Counted from the stretch's first letter, positions 8,809-18,493 are shown. The stretch: DNA of 55,125 nt from Porticoccaceae bacterium (GCA_012960115.1 DUBX01000028.1:1-55125), one strand, 5' to 3'. Numbers and translations are program-made. Notes: generated by a model from the sequence alone, not told the origin.

Positions 8809-10284
8809 TTAACTGACTTCTATTAACTGAACTGTACCATCCGGCAGCACTTCGGTGATATGCCCTTTTGGCTCGGTCAACAACTGGGTCAGCCCAAATG
8901 CAGCAAAAGCGGAACAACCAATTATCAGAAAAAAAGTAGACGCGTCAACAAGCGTGTAAATAGTCAGGTAGGTGACCGCCCCAACATTACCAAAAGCACC
9001 CGTCATGCCGGCAATTTGCCCCGTCATTCGGCGTTTGATAAGAGGAACAATGGCAAATACAGCGCCCGACCCGGCTTGTACAAAAGACGAACAACAGACG
9101 ACTGCCAATACTGCGAGATAAATTGGCCAGTCACCCGTAATTTGTGACAGCAGAAAATAACCAAGAGCCAGCCCTGTGATTAACAAAGAAAGAGACTTGC
9201 GACGACCAAAATAGTCGCTAAACCAACCGCCGCCGGGGCGGGCGATCAAATTCATAAACGCATATGTGGCGCCCAAAGCACCAGCTGCTACTAATGACAA
9301 CCCATCAAACGTGTCGAGGAAAAAGCCTGGCAACATGGAAACCACTGCCAACTCGGAGCCAAAAGTGACGAAGTAAACCCAGTTCAATACGGCAACTTGC
9401 TTGAATTCATATCTGTCAGATTCAGGCGCGCCGTTGTTTAGCATTTCCCTGTTAACTTTATATATTTGCGAAAACTGGAAAGTAAACAGAACCACAAATA
9501 GTCCATACAGCAGGTAGGCTACAGGCTGTGAGATAAGGTTTGTCCCTAGGGGTGAAACTTTCCAAACCAGCACTGAGAGAACTAGGTACATGGGAATATT
9601 CATCATCACATAAAGCCAAAAGTCCTTTGTGCTGGTCACTTCCAGGCCGCCGGTTTTCTTTGCTTTGAAGTATGTGGAACCCATGGGAGTATTGCGGGCA
9701 CGCCAAGCATATACAAGGCCATAAACGAAAGTCAGTACACCTATCGATGCAATGGCGTAGCGCCATCCGTTTTCCCCGCCATAGATAGTTAGTGCAATGG
9801 TAGGTAACGTAAAAGCGGCAGCAGCACCTCCAAAATTCCCCCATCCTGCGTAAATGCCCTGGGCCAACCCCACCGATTTGGCCGGAAACCATTCACCGAC
9901 CATGCGAATACCAATCACAAACCCGGCACCAACAAAGCCGAGTAAAAATCGCAACAACGCCATTTGCTCGTAGGTCTGTGCAAAGGCGAACGCACAACAA
10001 AGCACACCGGAAACTACTAGCAAACTTGAATAAACCAAACGCGGGCCAAATCGGTCCACCAACATGCCGATAATAATACGGGCGGGAATAGTCAACGCCA
10101 CATTAAGTGTTAGCAGCGTCTTCCATTGATCGCTGGTCATGTTGAAAGCTTCCATAATCAGCGGCTTCAGTGGAGCGTGACTAAACCAGATCGCGAAGGT
10201 CAGAAAAAAGGCAAACCAACTTAAGTGCAGGGTCCGAATTTTTGCATCTCGTAGATCAAAAAGTTTAATACGTGTTAAGGACAT
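8809..10284 (-). CDS. Nitrate/nitrite transporter, NNP family MFS
   Basis: Twelve-helix major facilitator importing nitrate (491 residues with the start chosen). Both NNP nitrate signatures are present: [12 protein letters not shown] in the fifth helix region and [12 protein letters not shown] in the eleventh. The open frame extends upstream to a GTG at 10356, but the ATG at 10284 is preferred. It has CGGAG six bases upstream, and the sigma-54 promoter at 10324-10340 lies inside the longer reading frame, so a transcript from it could not encode the extension. It is the first gene of the transporter-kinase unit and equivalent to Pseudomonas nasA/narK-type transporters. Confidence 0.93.
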   Translation of the reverse strand: MSLTRIKLFDLRDAKIRTLHLSWFAFFLTFAIWFSHAPLKPLIMEAFNMTSDQWKTLLTLNVALTIPARIIIGMLVDRFGPRLVYSSLLVVSGVLCCAFAFAQTYEQMALLRFLLGFVGAGFVIGIRMVGEWFPAKSVGLAQGIYAGWGNFGGAAAAFTLPTIALTIYGGENGWRYAIASIGVLTFVYGLVYAWRARNTPMGSTYFKAKKTGGLEVTSTKDFWLYVMMNIPMYLVLSVLVWKVSPLGTNLISQPVAYLLYGLFVVLFTFQFSQIYKVNREMLNNGAPESDRYEFKQVAVLNWVYFVTFGSELAVVSMLPGFFLDTFDGLSLVAAGALGATYAFMNLIARPGGGWFSDYFGRRKSLSLLITGLALGYFLLSQITGDWPIYLAVLAVVCCSSFVQAGSGAVFAIVPLIKRRMTGQIAGMTGAFGNVGAVTYLTIYTLVDASTFFLIIGCSAFAAFGLTQLLTEPKGHITEVLPDGTVQLIEVS

Positions 10285-10323
10285 CAAGGTCTCCGGTGAG
10301 ATTGCAGTAGAAGTAACAGGGGT

Positions 10324-10340
10324 AAGCAATAACTGTGCCA
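10324..10340 (-). promoter_or_regulatory. Sigma-54 promoter of the nitrate transporter gene
   Basis: On the minus strand TGGCACAGTTATTGCTT matches TGGCAC-N5-TTGC. The -24 GG is at 10339-10338 and the -12 GC at 10327-10326. The start of transcription would be near 10314, leaving a 30-nt leader ending in CGGAG and the ATG at 10284. I found no full NtrC palindrome upstream, only a GGTGCA half site at 10525-10530. Confidence 0.8.
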
Positions 10341-10729
10341 TGTCTTTGATAGTCACATGCAGGTTTTCGTATTCGAAGTAAATATTCTCATGAGCGACGA
10401 GAATGGGAGCTATATCGATGGGTTTTATAAAATCAAACTTGAGTTCGTTTTGCTCTGTGTTTTACCGCTGTATGCATGGCGTATGGGTCTCGATATAAAC
10501 AAAAAAATGCCCGAATAGCTTCTGGGTGCAAAGGAACGGTAAGCAGAGGTTTTATTAACCGGTAAACTACACTGCCAAAAAATGTTACACAAAAACCATT
10601 CCAACCCCTCAAAATCAATAGGTTATAGAAGTTATGCGCTGTGACTATTAGTAATAATGCGTGGTTTTAGGGCGGATTCGTCGGGCGATAGTTAAAAAAG
10701 ATCTATTGTGGGGCACAAAAAAATTCTGT
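10341..10729. other. Non-coding region between nitrate transporter and AraC-type regulator
   Basis: I see no convincing gene here. It should carry the upstream activator region of the transporter promoter on the minus strand and the 3' end of the regulator transcript. A weak hairpin followed by a T run (minus strand, around 10713-10696) could end the regulator transcript. No second exact GCACC-N5-GGTGC site is visible. Confidence 0.5.
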
Positions 10730-11758
10730 TTAGATGAAGCCATCAATGCCCGCAGTTTGTGTGGCCCTCCGCCTATATTCACTGGGTGTTATTGCATTCC
10801 AACGCAAAAAGGCGCGGCGAAAACTTACGGTCTCAGTGTAATTCAACAAGCTGGCTATCTCAGAAACAGTCAGCTTGGTGGTGGAAAGGTACTGGCAAGC
10901 CAAAACATTTCTTACTTCATCGCAAATAGCACGAAAATTGGTTGATTCCTCTCGAAGACGTCGCCTAAGTGTACTCTCACTAACATATAGTCTTTCTGCT
11001 ACCTGATTAATCATTGGAAATTCCCCACCCGCACGAATTAAAATACGTCGTATGGCGGCGGAGAAATTTTCAACTCTATTTAACCCGCGCAGTAACTCCT
11101 CGCATTGATTTTGAAAAATGACACGGCCTGCCGGATTCGCGGTTCTAATTCGTAAATCCAAAATACTCTCAGGTATTACCAGCTCACTATAAGCCTGGTC
11201 GAATTTAATTGGTATTGAAAATAACATCTGAAAAGCTTCTTGGTCGACCGGCGCTGAATAGCTCAAGTGAACTTCACCTGAGGTGATGAACTCATCAATC
11301 AGTGCTTCAGCGATAAATGATATCTGTGAAAATGTCAATTCAGTGACTAGCCTTTGTTGAACGGGATTACCTAAATCCAGCTTGATACGCAGTGCGATGC
11401 CATTACTCACTTCGTAGACATCAAGTGATGGCCCTGGCCCTATTATTGCTCGGTAACGGAGAAGCAGTTTAAGCGCTTCTTTCAGGTCAGCACAGCTCAT
11501 TAAAGCGAAACCAAAAGTGCCTAAAGTGGTTATATCCATTTGTCGACCAAGACGAACCATCAGCGTGGAATCATTGGTCAGATCCACCGCACACTCCAGT
11601 ATTTTTGATATTTCAATGCCATTGAATGATTTGATATCTCTGGAGATGAATAGCCGTAACTCAGGCAGTGAGAAAAGTTGCTTTGATGCAAATCCGTCCT
11701 CCGCTAGAAGCGATAGCAGCTGGGGTAACAGCACATGATGTGATTGCCAATTAGCCAT
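10730..11758 (-). CDS. AraC-family transcriptional regulator
   Basis: DNA-binding regulator of the OruR/ArgR-like AraC type, 342 residues. The N-terminal about 200 residues resemble the arabinose-binding-like effector domain (PF12625 type). The C-terminal two-HTH domain includes VAERLYVSESTLRRRLREE and VSEIASLLNYTETVSFRRAF, then the typical W..ITPSEYRR end. A longer frame begins with GTG at 11800, but the ATG at 11758 has AGAGG seven bases upstream. It diverges from the hydrolase/DUF3604/Rieske genes, which it probably controls through repeats in the shared promoter. Effector unknown. Confidence 0.88.
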   Translation of the reverse strand: MANWQSHHVLLPQLLSLLAEDGFASKQLFSLPELRLFISRDIKSFNGIEISKILECAVDLTNDSTLMVRLGRQMDITTLGTFGFALMSCADLKEALKLLLRYRAIIGPGPSLDVYEVSNGIALRIKLDLGNPVQQRLVTELTFSQISFIAEALIDEFITSGEVHLSYSAPVDQEAFQMLFSIPIKFDQAYSELVIPESILDLRIRTANPAGRVIFQNQCEELLRGLNRVENFSAAIRRILIRAGGEFPMINQVAERLYVSESTLRRRLREESTNFRAICDEVRNVLACQYLSTTKLTVSEIASLLNYTETVSFRRAFLRWNAITPSEYRRRATQTAGIDGFI

Positions 11759-11783
11759 GGTAATGCCTCTAAAGAGCTGACCT

Positions 11784-11802
11784 AAGTGTTTGATAGACAC
11801 TT
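11784..11802. promoter_or_regulatory. Inverted repeat in the regulator promoter region
   Basis: AAGTGT and ACACTT are exact inverted arms separated by seven bases. The site lies 26 bp upstream of the preferred regulator ATG, where a repressor or autoregulatory site would fit. No protein can be assigned from sequence alone. Confidence 0.4.
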
Positions 11803-11825
11803 TATGATACTACAGAGTGAATGAA

Positions 11826-11853
11826 AATATCTCCCCATCTGGCTGAATATCTC
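11826..11853 (+). promoter_or_regulatory. Direct repeat, likely AraC-type operator
   Basis: AATATCTC occurs at 11826-11833 and again at 11846-11853, a pitch of exactly 20 bp. AraC-family activators usually bind direct half-sites about two helical turns apart, next to or overlapping the -35 region. A possible -10 (TAGTAT, 11877-11882) lies at the right distance downstream. The expected -35 position has no TTGACA-like match, as is common in activator-dependent promoters. Confidence 0.5.
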
Positions 11854-11919
11854 TCTCTTACCATGAAAAAATTCGCTAGTATGAACGACTGGCCATCCTC
11901 TTAAACAATGGAACTTCAC

Positions 11920-12774
11920 ATGACAGTCTTGCCGACACCATCCAGAACACCAGAAAATGTTTCTATCAGCGCTAGAAAAGTAAATTTTCAGTTAGAACAG
12001 GCACTTGCCACTGATTGGGCAGACAACGACCCAGTCTTGACAGCTATTTTTAACGCCATGAGTATTAGCTTCCCCTCAGGTGAGAAAAATTTTATCGACT
12101 CTGTCCGAGCTTATGAAGGACGCATTAGCGATGAGAAACTACTTAAAGATATAAAGGGATTTTATAAGCAAGAAGGCATGCACAGTCGTGAACATCGTAA
12201 GTACAATAAAATATTGTGTGAGCAGCGCGGATATAATTTGCAAAAACTGGAAAGTATCTATTTGCGAAGAATTGAGAAGGCTAAAAAAGATCCACGAATT
12301 ACCAATCAAATGCTGCTGGCTTCTACTGTGGCTGTCGAGCACTTTACCGCTAGCTTCGGAGAGACCTTTTTAGAAGGCCGTATTTTAAAGCAGATTGACG
12401 GGCCAATAGGAGACCTTTGGCGCTGGCATGCTCTTGAAGAGTTAGAACATAAATCTGTCGCATTTGATGTCTACAACCAAATCGGGGGCAGTTATAACCT
12501 GCGCAAAACCATTATGCGCATTTCAATGGTGAGGCTGCTTAAGGATTTTTTAACAGTGGCATTTATGATGCTGTATCATGATAAGCAGCTTTGGAAATGG
12601 CGCACATTCAAAAGTCTAACCAAACTTCTATTCATTAAAGACGGCTTCTTGCGTCTGCACGCAACCGCCTACAAGGATTTTTTTAGAGAAGATTTCCATC
12701 CCTGGGATTCGGACAACCGAGCCTTACTCGAGTATTGGCAAGAGAAACTGGAACCTGTTATGGCAGCGGCCTAA
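11920..12774 (+). CDS. Predicted metal-dependent hydrolase (PF10118-like, ferritin-like helices)
   Basis: A 284-residue helical protein resembling the COG3687/PF10118 family. Repeated Glu and His pairs that could bind a di-metal centre are visible: SREHRKYN, AVEHFTASFGE and WHALEELEHKSVAFDVY. This pattern is ferritin-like, so an oxidase or oxygenase role is as plausible as hydrolysis. The ATG at 11920 is preferred over 11908 because GGA lies seven bases upstream. It is the first gene after the putative AraC operator and is followed by DUF3604 genes at short spacing. Members of this family often sit beside AraC regulators and lipid catabolism genes. Substrate unknown. Confidence 0.8.
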   Translation: MTVLPTPSRTPENVSISARKVNFQLEQALATDWADNDPVLTAIFNAMSISFPSGEKNFIDSVRAYEGRISDEKLLKDIKGFYKQEGMHSREHRKYNKILCEQRGYNLQKLESIYLRRIEKAKKDPRITNQMLLASTVAVEHFTASFGETFLEGRILKQIDGPIGDLWRWHALEELEHKSVAFDVYNQIGGSYNLRKTIMRISMVRLLKDFLTVAFMMLYHDKQLWKWRTFKSLTKLLFIKDGFLRLHATAYKDFFREDFHPWDSDNRALLEYWQEKLEPVMAAA

Positions 12775-12838
12775 AGCACTAAGGACTGAGAAAACTGGCC
12801 ATTGGAGCGTCATGAGTAATTGAATGTTAAGGAGCAGG

Positions 12839-14776
12839 ATGATGCAATACAAAAAATGGATTGGGGTTTTTGTCTTCGTAGTCTTGGTTGCCGCCGGTTA
12901 CCGACTTTTTTTGATTTCACAATCACTTTCGTTGCCTGGGAGTGAGGAAGAGATCGCTGCCGTTAGAGCATCGGCCGAGGCCCAGAATGAAGACGCTTTT
13001 TATCGGCCAAATCGGCAATCACTAAACGCTCAGCCCGCTAATCCGCTTAATAATGTCTTTTTTGGTGATTTGCACGTTCATACTGCGACGTCTGTTGATG
13101 CTTATTTATTCGGCAACCGATTTGATATGGATACTGCCTACCAAATAGCCAAAGGGAAGAGTGTGAAACTTCGCTCGGGCGAGCGTGTCGAGCTTACCCG
13201 ACCCCTCGACTTTGTGGCGTTGACAGATCATGCAGAGGGCTTTGGTCGCGGACTGGCATGTACCAAAACAGGTAAGACAACGGCAGCAAAAGACGCATGC
13301 GATGCACTTGAAAGCGCCTCACTTCTCACCTTTTTGGAGTTGCGCGCTCTAGCACAAAAACGCCCCCTGGAAAGAGACCTTGCTTTCTTTAATAATGACG
13401 CCGTTGCAGAGCGAGTTTATGCTGCGACGACATGGCAGCGTGTCAAAGAGGCTGCTGCACGCCATTACGAACCGGGGAAATTCACTACATTTGCCGGCTA
13501 TGAGTATTCGCCGTCACTGCCGGACCGTGGCAAGCACCATCGTAATGTTATTTTCCGATCCTTAGAAACACCTGAATATGCTGTGTCAGCGTTTGATGCT
13601 GCCTCTGAAATAGACCTTTGGAAACAACTGGAAGCGACCTGCGTCAGCGACTGCCAGTTTTTAACCATTCCGCATAATTTGAACAAGACTTGGGGCTTGG
13701 CGTTTTCTGGCCAGACAATCGATGGGGTTGCCTATACTGAGGATGACTGGAAATTACGAGAGCGATCAGAACCTCTTGTGGAAATGTTTCAGATAAAGGG
13801 GAATTCGGAGTGCTCTGTTTCCTTCGGTGCTGGTGATGAAGAGTGCGGATTTGAGCAATTCTTTCCAGCTTGCGAGAAGGGTGACGAGACTGGTTGTATT
13901 TACCCAACCTCCATGATGCGTGATGGGTTACAAATAGGATTAGAGCTAGAAGAAACAATAGGAATAAATCCTATAAAGATTGGGCTAATTGGTGCGACCG
14001 ATACTCATAATTCTAACCCGGGTGACGCTGAAGAGTGGGATTATCGGGGAGCAGCAACCTTTGCTTCATCGCCTGCTAAGAGAAGGTTTGAGAGCACCGA
14101 TCTGACCGGGACGATATACAACAATCCCGGTGGACTCGCTGCTGTTTGGGCCATGGAAAATACGCGTGAGGCTCTTTTTGATGCCATGAAGCGCAAAGAG
14201 GTTTACGCCACGAGTGGTACACGGATTAAGCTGCGTGCCTTTGCTGGATTTGATTTACCGGCTGATATCGTTAAGACGGCTGATCTTACGACAGCTTATG
14301 CGCACGGCGTGCCTATGGGTGGAAGTTTGCTTGCTAATGACGTTACTAAAGAGGCTGGTCTTTCTTTCTTTGTGTGGGCGGTCAAAGATCCCGACAATGC
14401 GCCGCTGGCAAAAGTCCAATTAATCAAAGGTTGGTTAGAGGATGGGCAGCGGCAGGAAATTGTTTATGATATTGCCTGTGGTGGTTCGCAGATAGATCCA
14501 ACAACGGGTAAATGCGAAAAAAATGGTTCCACTGTAAATATGAGTGACTGTCGTTGGGATGAGACGGCTGGATCCTCAGAGCTTATGACATTGTGGAATG
14601 ACCCAGACTATAGCGCAGATGAGAACGCTTTTTATTATGTTCGCGTTGTACAGAATCCAACCTGTCGATGGAGTACCTATGACAGCTTACGTTTGGGAAA
14701 GTCACCGCGCAGCGACGTTCCCTCAACTGTTACAGAAATGGCTTGGGGATCACCGATATGGGTGAAATCCAGATAA
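12839..14776 (+). CDS. Exported DUF3604 protein (PHP-like metal-dependent hydrolase), copy 1
   Basis: About 645 residues. A lysine plus hydrophobic N terminus (KKWIGVFVFVVLVAAGY) is a signal peptide or anchor, placing the protein in the periplasm. Family motifs are in order: FFGDLHVHTATS, DFVALTDHAEG, TFAGYEYS, HHRNVIF, TIPHNLN and IGATDTHNS. The His/Asp clusters resemble PHP phosphoesterase metal sites. The start is taken as one of two adjacent ATGs (12839, 12842), which follow AAGGAG at 12829-12834; an upstream in-frame ATG at 12824 precedes the ribosome-binding site and is less likely. A DUF3604 paralogue follows 56 bp later. No substrate is known for the family to my knowledge. Confidence 0.9.
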   Translation: MMQYKKWIGVFVFVVLVAAGYRLFLISQSLSLPGSEEEIAAVRASAEAQNEDAFYRPNRQSLNAQPANPLNNVFFGDLHVHTATSVDAYLFGNRFDMDTAYQIAKGKSVKLRSGERVELTRPLDFVALTDHAEGFGRGLACTKTGKTTAAKDACDALESASLLTFLELRALAQKRPLERDLAFFNNDAVAERVYAATTWQRVKEAAARHYEPGKFTTFAGYEYSPSLPDRGKHHRNVIFRSLETPEYAVSAFDAASEIDLWKQLEATCVSDCQFLTIPHNLNKTWGLAFSGQTIDGVAYTEDDWKLRERSEPLVEMFQIKGNSECSVSFGAGDEECGFEQFFPACEKGDETGCIYPTSMMRDGLQIGLELEETIGINPIKIGLIGATDTHNSNPGDAEEWDYRGAATFASSPAKRRFESTDLTGTIYNNPGGLAAVWAMENTREALFDAMKRKEVYATSGTRIKLRAFAGFDLPADIVKTADLTTAYAHGVPMGGSLLANDVTKEAGLSFFVWAVKDPDNAPLAKVQLIKGWLEDGQRQEIVYDIACGGSQIDPTTGKCEKNGSTVNMSDCRWDETAGSSELMTLWNDPDYSADENAFYYVRVVQNPTCRWSTYDSLRLGKSPRSDVPSTVTEMAWGSPIWVKSR

Positions 14777-14832
14777 CAATAAGCTAGAGTCACTAAAGTG
14801 ATTCACTGACTTTACAACTAGAGAGTATAACG

Positions 14833-17013
14833 ATGATAAGCAGGCGAACTAAATACCGACACTTAGTCTTGATTTTAATGATGGGGCTGGCCATAACATC
14901 CTGCTCAGAGGAAAAGATGGAGCCCTCCAGTGAGGCTTTTAGTTCTGCCGCAGATGTTCATGGGGATGAACGTGTAATTGCTGAAACTGCTGAGATTGAT
15001 GAACAGTTAAAAGCGAACTATGGTGCTATTTTAGGCGGTCGAAATCAGCTTTTTGAAACTGAGACCAAATTGTTAGAGCGTATAGCGACGCCTGAACCCA
15101 GTGCCATCGATCCACTGGACGCAGGCCAGGAGCGGAATGCCTATTATGGTGATCTGCATGTACATACTGCGTACTCCTTCGATGGCTATGCTTTCGGAAC
15201 TCTGGCGACACCCTATGATGCTTATCGTTTTGCGAAAGGGGAGGCTATCAAAAATCCCGCGGGCTTTAATATGCAGCTAACTAAGCCGATGGATTTTTAT
15301 GCTGTTACAGATCATGCCGTGTTCTTAGGTTTGGTAAAAGCCGCCGCAGAAAAATTTACAACTTTCTCGAAAAACGAATTCGCGGAGCCATATCATGACT
15401 TAAACGCTCCCGAAAACTTTGGCACAGATTTTATGAGTAGGATTAGGCGATTACTCACATTCTCAGGTTTTATACCGAATGCCACCAAAGGTATTGGCGA
15501 TGGAAGTTTGGATCGGCAAGAAGTCCTTGGCGTGGTGAGAAGTGCTTGGGAAGATACAATCGATGCTGCTGACCAGTTTAACGATCCCGGACGTTTTACC
15601 ACTTTTGCTGCTTATGAATATACGACGTCTAGCTCGGATATGGGGAATTTACATCGAAACGTTATCTTTAAGGGAACAGATCGTCTACCACGTGAACCGT
15701 TTTCTCGTGCTCACTCAACTAACCCGGAGGACCTCTGGAGTTGGATGGATGAGCTTAGGAGTAAGGGCGTTGAAAGTTTGGCTATACCTCATAACTCAAA
15801 TGGCTCAAATGGGGAGATGTTCAAAGTAACCGACTGGGACGACAATCCCTTTGATGAGACTTATGTACAAACACGCATTAGAAATGAGCCACTCGTGGAG
15901 ATAACTCAAATAAAAGGAACGTCCGAAACACATCCTATTTTGTCGACACGTGATGAATGGGCTGGCTTTGAAATTATGCCTTACAGAGTTGCGACAGGCG
16001 CCCTCAGTCAAGTCGACGGCTCCTATGTGCGTCAGGCGCTATTAAATGGCCTGTCCCTTGAGAAACAAGCAATTGGGAATCCCTACCAGTTTGGCTTTAT
16101 TGGCTCCAGTGATACTCATTCAGCGGCCAGTCAGAATGATGAGGCAGCATTCGTTTCTAAGCTTGGCATACTGTCTAGCTTTCCGGAGCAAAGAGGCTCT
16201 ACTCCAATAAAGGGAATAAATGGTCAAATTGCTTATTACGGTAATAAAATAATGTCAGCGGTAAGGCCCTCGCCATTAGGTAAAAGCTTATACGTCAAGA
16301 TTGATGATAACGTCTATGCTGGTGGTGCTACCCCTACTTTTGGAGCCTCTGGTTTAGCTGCCGTATGGGCAGAGGAAAATACCAGAGAGTCTCTTTACAG
16401 TGCCTTCCGGCGAAAGGAAGTGTTTGCAACCTCTGGGCCTCGATTAAGAATCCGGTTTTTCGCTGGTTACGACTTTGATAAAAGTATGCTCACTGCGGCT
16501 GATGGCATCGAACAGGCTTATGCAAAAGGAGTAAGTATGGGAGGTACTCTTTTGGCAAAAGATGATGCGCTACAGGGTATGGGGTCACCTGGGTTTTTAG
16601 TGATGGCGTCAGCTGATTCAGACAATGCGCCGTTACAACGCCTTCAAATTATCAAAGGCTGGGTCGATGCAGATGGCACTACTCATGAGGATGTCGTTGA
16701 TATCGCCTGCGCAAATGGCGCTGAAGTGAACGAAGCTACAAACCGTTGCCCTGACAATGGCGCCCGAGTAGATATCTCTGATTGTACGATTAACCCTGAA
16801 ACGGGTGCGGCACAATTATCTACCCTTTGGCATGATCCAAACTTTAAGGCAGATCAACGCGCATTTTATTATGCCCGTGTGCTTGAAAACCCAACCTGCC
16901 GCTGGTCAACCTGGGATGCCATTCGTGAAGGTGTCGCTCCACGGCCTGACTTGGCTACCACTATTCAGGAACGTGCTTGGTCCTCGCCAATTCACTATAT
17001 GACACAATATTAG
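14833..17013 (+). CDS. DUF3604 lipoprotein (PHP-like), copy 2
   Basis: A 726-residue paralogue of the preceding protein, made as a lipoprotein: positively charged start, hydrophobic segment and lipobox AITSC with the lipidated cysteine at residue 24. The metal motifs are conserved (GDLHVHTAYS at 106-115, AVTDHAVF, TFAAYEYT, LHRNVIF, AIPHNSN, IGSSDTHSA). Both copies share the C-terminal blocks GLAAVWAEENTRESL, EVFATSG and NPTCRWSTW. It is longer than copy 1, with an extra linker and an insert before GLAAVWA. Lipid anchoring suggests action at the outer-membrane periplasmic face, complementing the anchored or soluble copy 1. Confidence 0.9.
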   Translation: MISRRTKYRHLVLILMMGLAITSCSEEKMEPSSEAFSSAADVHGDERVIAETAEIDEQLKANYGAILGGRNQLFETETKLLERIATPEPSAIDPLDAGQERNAYYGDLHVHTAYSFDGYAFGTLATPYDAYRFAKGEAIKNPAGFNMQLTKPMDFYAVTDHAVFLGLVKAAAEKFTTFSKNEFAEPYHDLNAPENFGTDFMSRIRRLLTFSGFIPNATKGIGDGSLDRQEVLGVVRSAWEDTIDAADQFNDPGRFTTFAAYEYTTSSSDMGNLHRNVIFKGTDRLPREPFSRAHSTNPEDLWSWMDELRSKGVESLAIPHNSNGSNGEMFKVTDWDDNPFDETYVQTRIRNEPLVEITQIKGTSETHPILSTRDEWAGFEIMPYRVATGALSQVDGSYVRQALLNGLSLEKQAIGNPYQFGFIGSSDTHSAASQNDEAAFVSKLGILSSFPEQRGSTPIKGINGQIAYYGNKIMSAVRPSPLGKSLYVKIDDNVYAGGATPTFGASGLAAVWAEENTRESLYSAFRRKEVFATSGPRLRIRFFAGYDFDKSMLTAADGIEQAYAKGVSMGGTLLAKDDALQGMGSPGFLVMASADSDNAPLQRLQIIKGWVDADGTTHEDVVDIACANGAEVNEATNRCPDNGARVDISDCTINPETGAAQLSTLWHDPNFKADQRAFYYARVLENPTCRWSTWDAIREGVAPRPDLATTIQERAWSSPIHYMTQY

Positions 17014-17068
17014 GGTGCTGGTCCTTTAAAAGAAAACTTAAAGATATAAAAAAGAGAAGGGTTACTCA

Positions 17069-18208
17069 ATGAATGTATCGAACGGCAAGCCGCGGCTACT
17101 TAATGACCAAGAGGTTATAGAGCGGATCTTCAGCCATATAGATAACAACACAACAGACCTTGGGGATACGGTCTGGAAAGAGCCCGTTGAGCATTACCAG
17201 TCACAACAGCGATTTAACGCTGAAATAGCGCTTTTAAAGCGCCTTCCTGTACCCTATTGCCCATCAGTGGCGTTACCGGAGAAGGGCAGCTACATTGCCC
17301 GTAAAGCCGCAGGAACGCCCTTGGTGGTAGTCCGAGGGCTTGATGGCACAGTTCGAGCGTTTATCAATGCCTGCCGACATCGTGGTATGCAGGTTGCCAA
17401 TGGCAGTGGTTGTGCCCGATCTTTTGTCTGCCCCTATCACGCTTGGACCTATAACCTTGAGGGCAAGCTTAAAAAAATCCCTGGCCAAGAGGGCTTCCCC
17501 GGTGTTAACCCAGCTGAGCATGGCTTAGTCGAAGTTAGTGCAATGGAGCAAGGCGGCATCGTTTATGTTATGCAAGAGGGTCAGATTACGCCTGAAATGC
17601 TGGAGAATAGCCTTGACTATTTTACCCCAGAGCAAGAGATGTTTGAGCAGGGGGATTTGACCGACGAGGCAAATTGGAAACTGCTCGCTGAGACGTTGAT
17701 GGAGGGGTACCATATTAAGTCACTGCACAAAGAGACTTTTTATCCCTATGGTTTGGATAACGTGACTCTTGTTGAAAATTTCGGGTCTAATTCAAGAGTT
17801 ATTTTTCCTTTTCGGCGCATCGAACAATTACGAGATGTAGCGCCGGAGAAGCGTCGTATCGATGGCCTAGTGACCTCAGTTTATCTTCTCTTTCCCAATG
17901 CCAGTGTCGCTGTGCTGTCAAAGCATACCAGCTTGGTGATTCTAGAGCCGCTAAGCCCAACCCAATCACAGTGGGTAGTTTACCGTATGGTCAATAGAGA
18001 GACTCATGGGCAAAAAATTACCGTAGATGAGGCAAGGCGAGATGCAGTTTTTGTTAATGAATCAGGTCAGGATGAAGATCGTGAAGCCGCCTGTGCTATT
18101 CAAGAGTCGGTAGGCAGTAACGCAAATAGCCATTTCACGTTCGGTCATTTTGAAAAGGCGATCGTTAATTTTCACCAGTCTCTGGCAAGTCATCTAGATA
18201 ACAAGTGA
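17069..18208 (+). CDS. Rieske non-heme iron oxygenase, alpha subunit-like
   Basis: A 379-residue ring-hydroxylating-type or demethylating monooxygenase. The Rieske [2Fe-2S] site is CRHRG (C102, H104) and CPYHAW (C121, H124). The mononuclear iron site lies in NWKLLAETLMEGYHIKSLH (H215, H220), with a likely carboxylate ligand in the DEDREAACAIQES region. Length and motif spacing fit RHO alpha subunits. No reductase or ferredoxin gene is adjacent, so the electron donor is encoded elsewhere. It lies 55 bp after the DUF3604 lipoprotein gene with AGAAGGG as ribosome-binding site, and is probably the last gene of the AraC-linked operon. Substrate cannot be named. Confidence 0.92.
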   Translation: MNVSNGKPRLLNDQEVIERIFSHIDNNTTDLGDTVWKEPVEHYQSQQRFNAEIALLKRLPVPYCPSVALPEKGSYIARKAAGTPLVVVRGLDGTVRAFINACRHRGMQVANGSGCARSFVCPYHAWTYNLEGKLKKIPGQEGFPGVNPAEHGLVEVSAMEQGGIVYVMQEGQITPEMLENSLDYFTPEQEMFEQGDLTDEANWKLLAETLMEGYHIKSLHKETFYPYGLDNVTLVENFGSNSRVIFPFRRIEQLRDVAPEKRRIDGLVTSVYLLFPNASVAVLSKHTSLVILEPLSPTQSQWVVYRMVNRETHGQKITVDEARRDAVFVNESGQDEDREAACAIQESVGSNANSHFTFGHFEKAIVNFHQSLASHLDNK

Positions 18209-18493
18209 TATTGGCCGTAAGGCACTTAATACCCTGGCAACAAAAAGCCCCAAAACCAACTTATGCGCTTGCCTTTCCCGCGTTATAGTTTGGCATAGCC
18301 GTCTTTGACACCGACTAAAATGGAACTGTTATCCGTAAATAAACCAGAGCAGGGCACTATGAAGTTCTCACTATTAAAGCCCCTATCAAATACTGTCACT
18401 TAGCCCTCAGTAATGTTTTCACCTCAAAATCAATGCTCGAGTGCCTAGGCTGTTGTAGAATAGATTTTTTTATTGTCTAGATTGGATTTTATA

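Noticed and set aside
18360..18405. 14-codon frame starting ATGAAGTTCTC after an SD-like AGAGCAGGG
   Set aside because: Too short to support; no attenuator structure downstream to make it a leader peptide.
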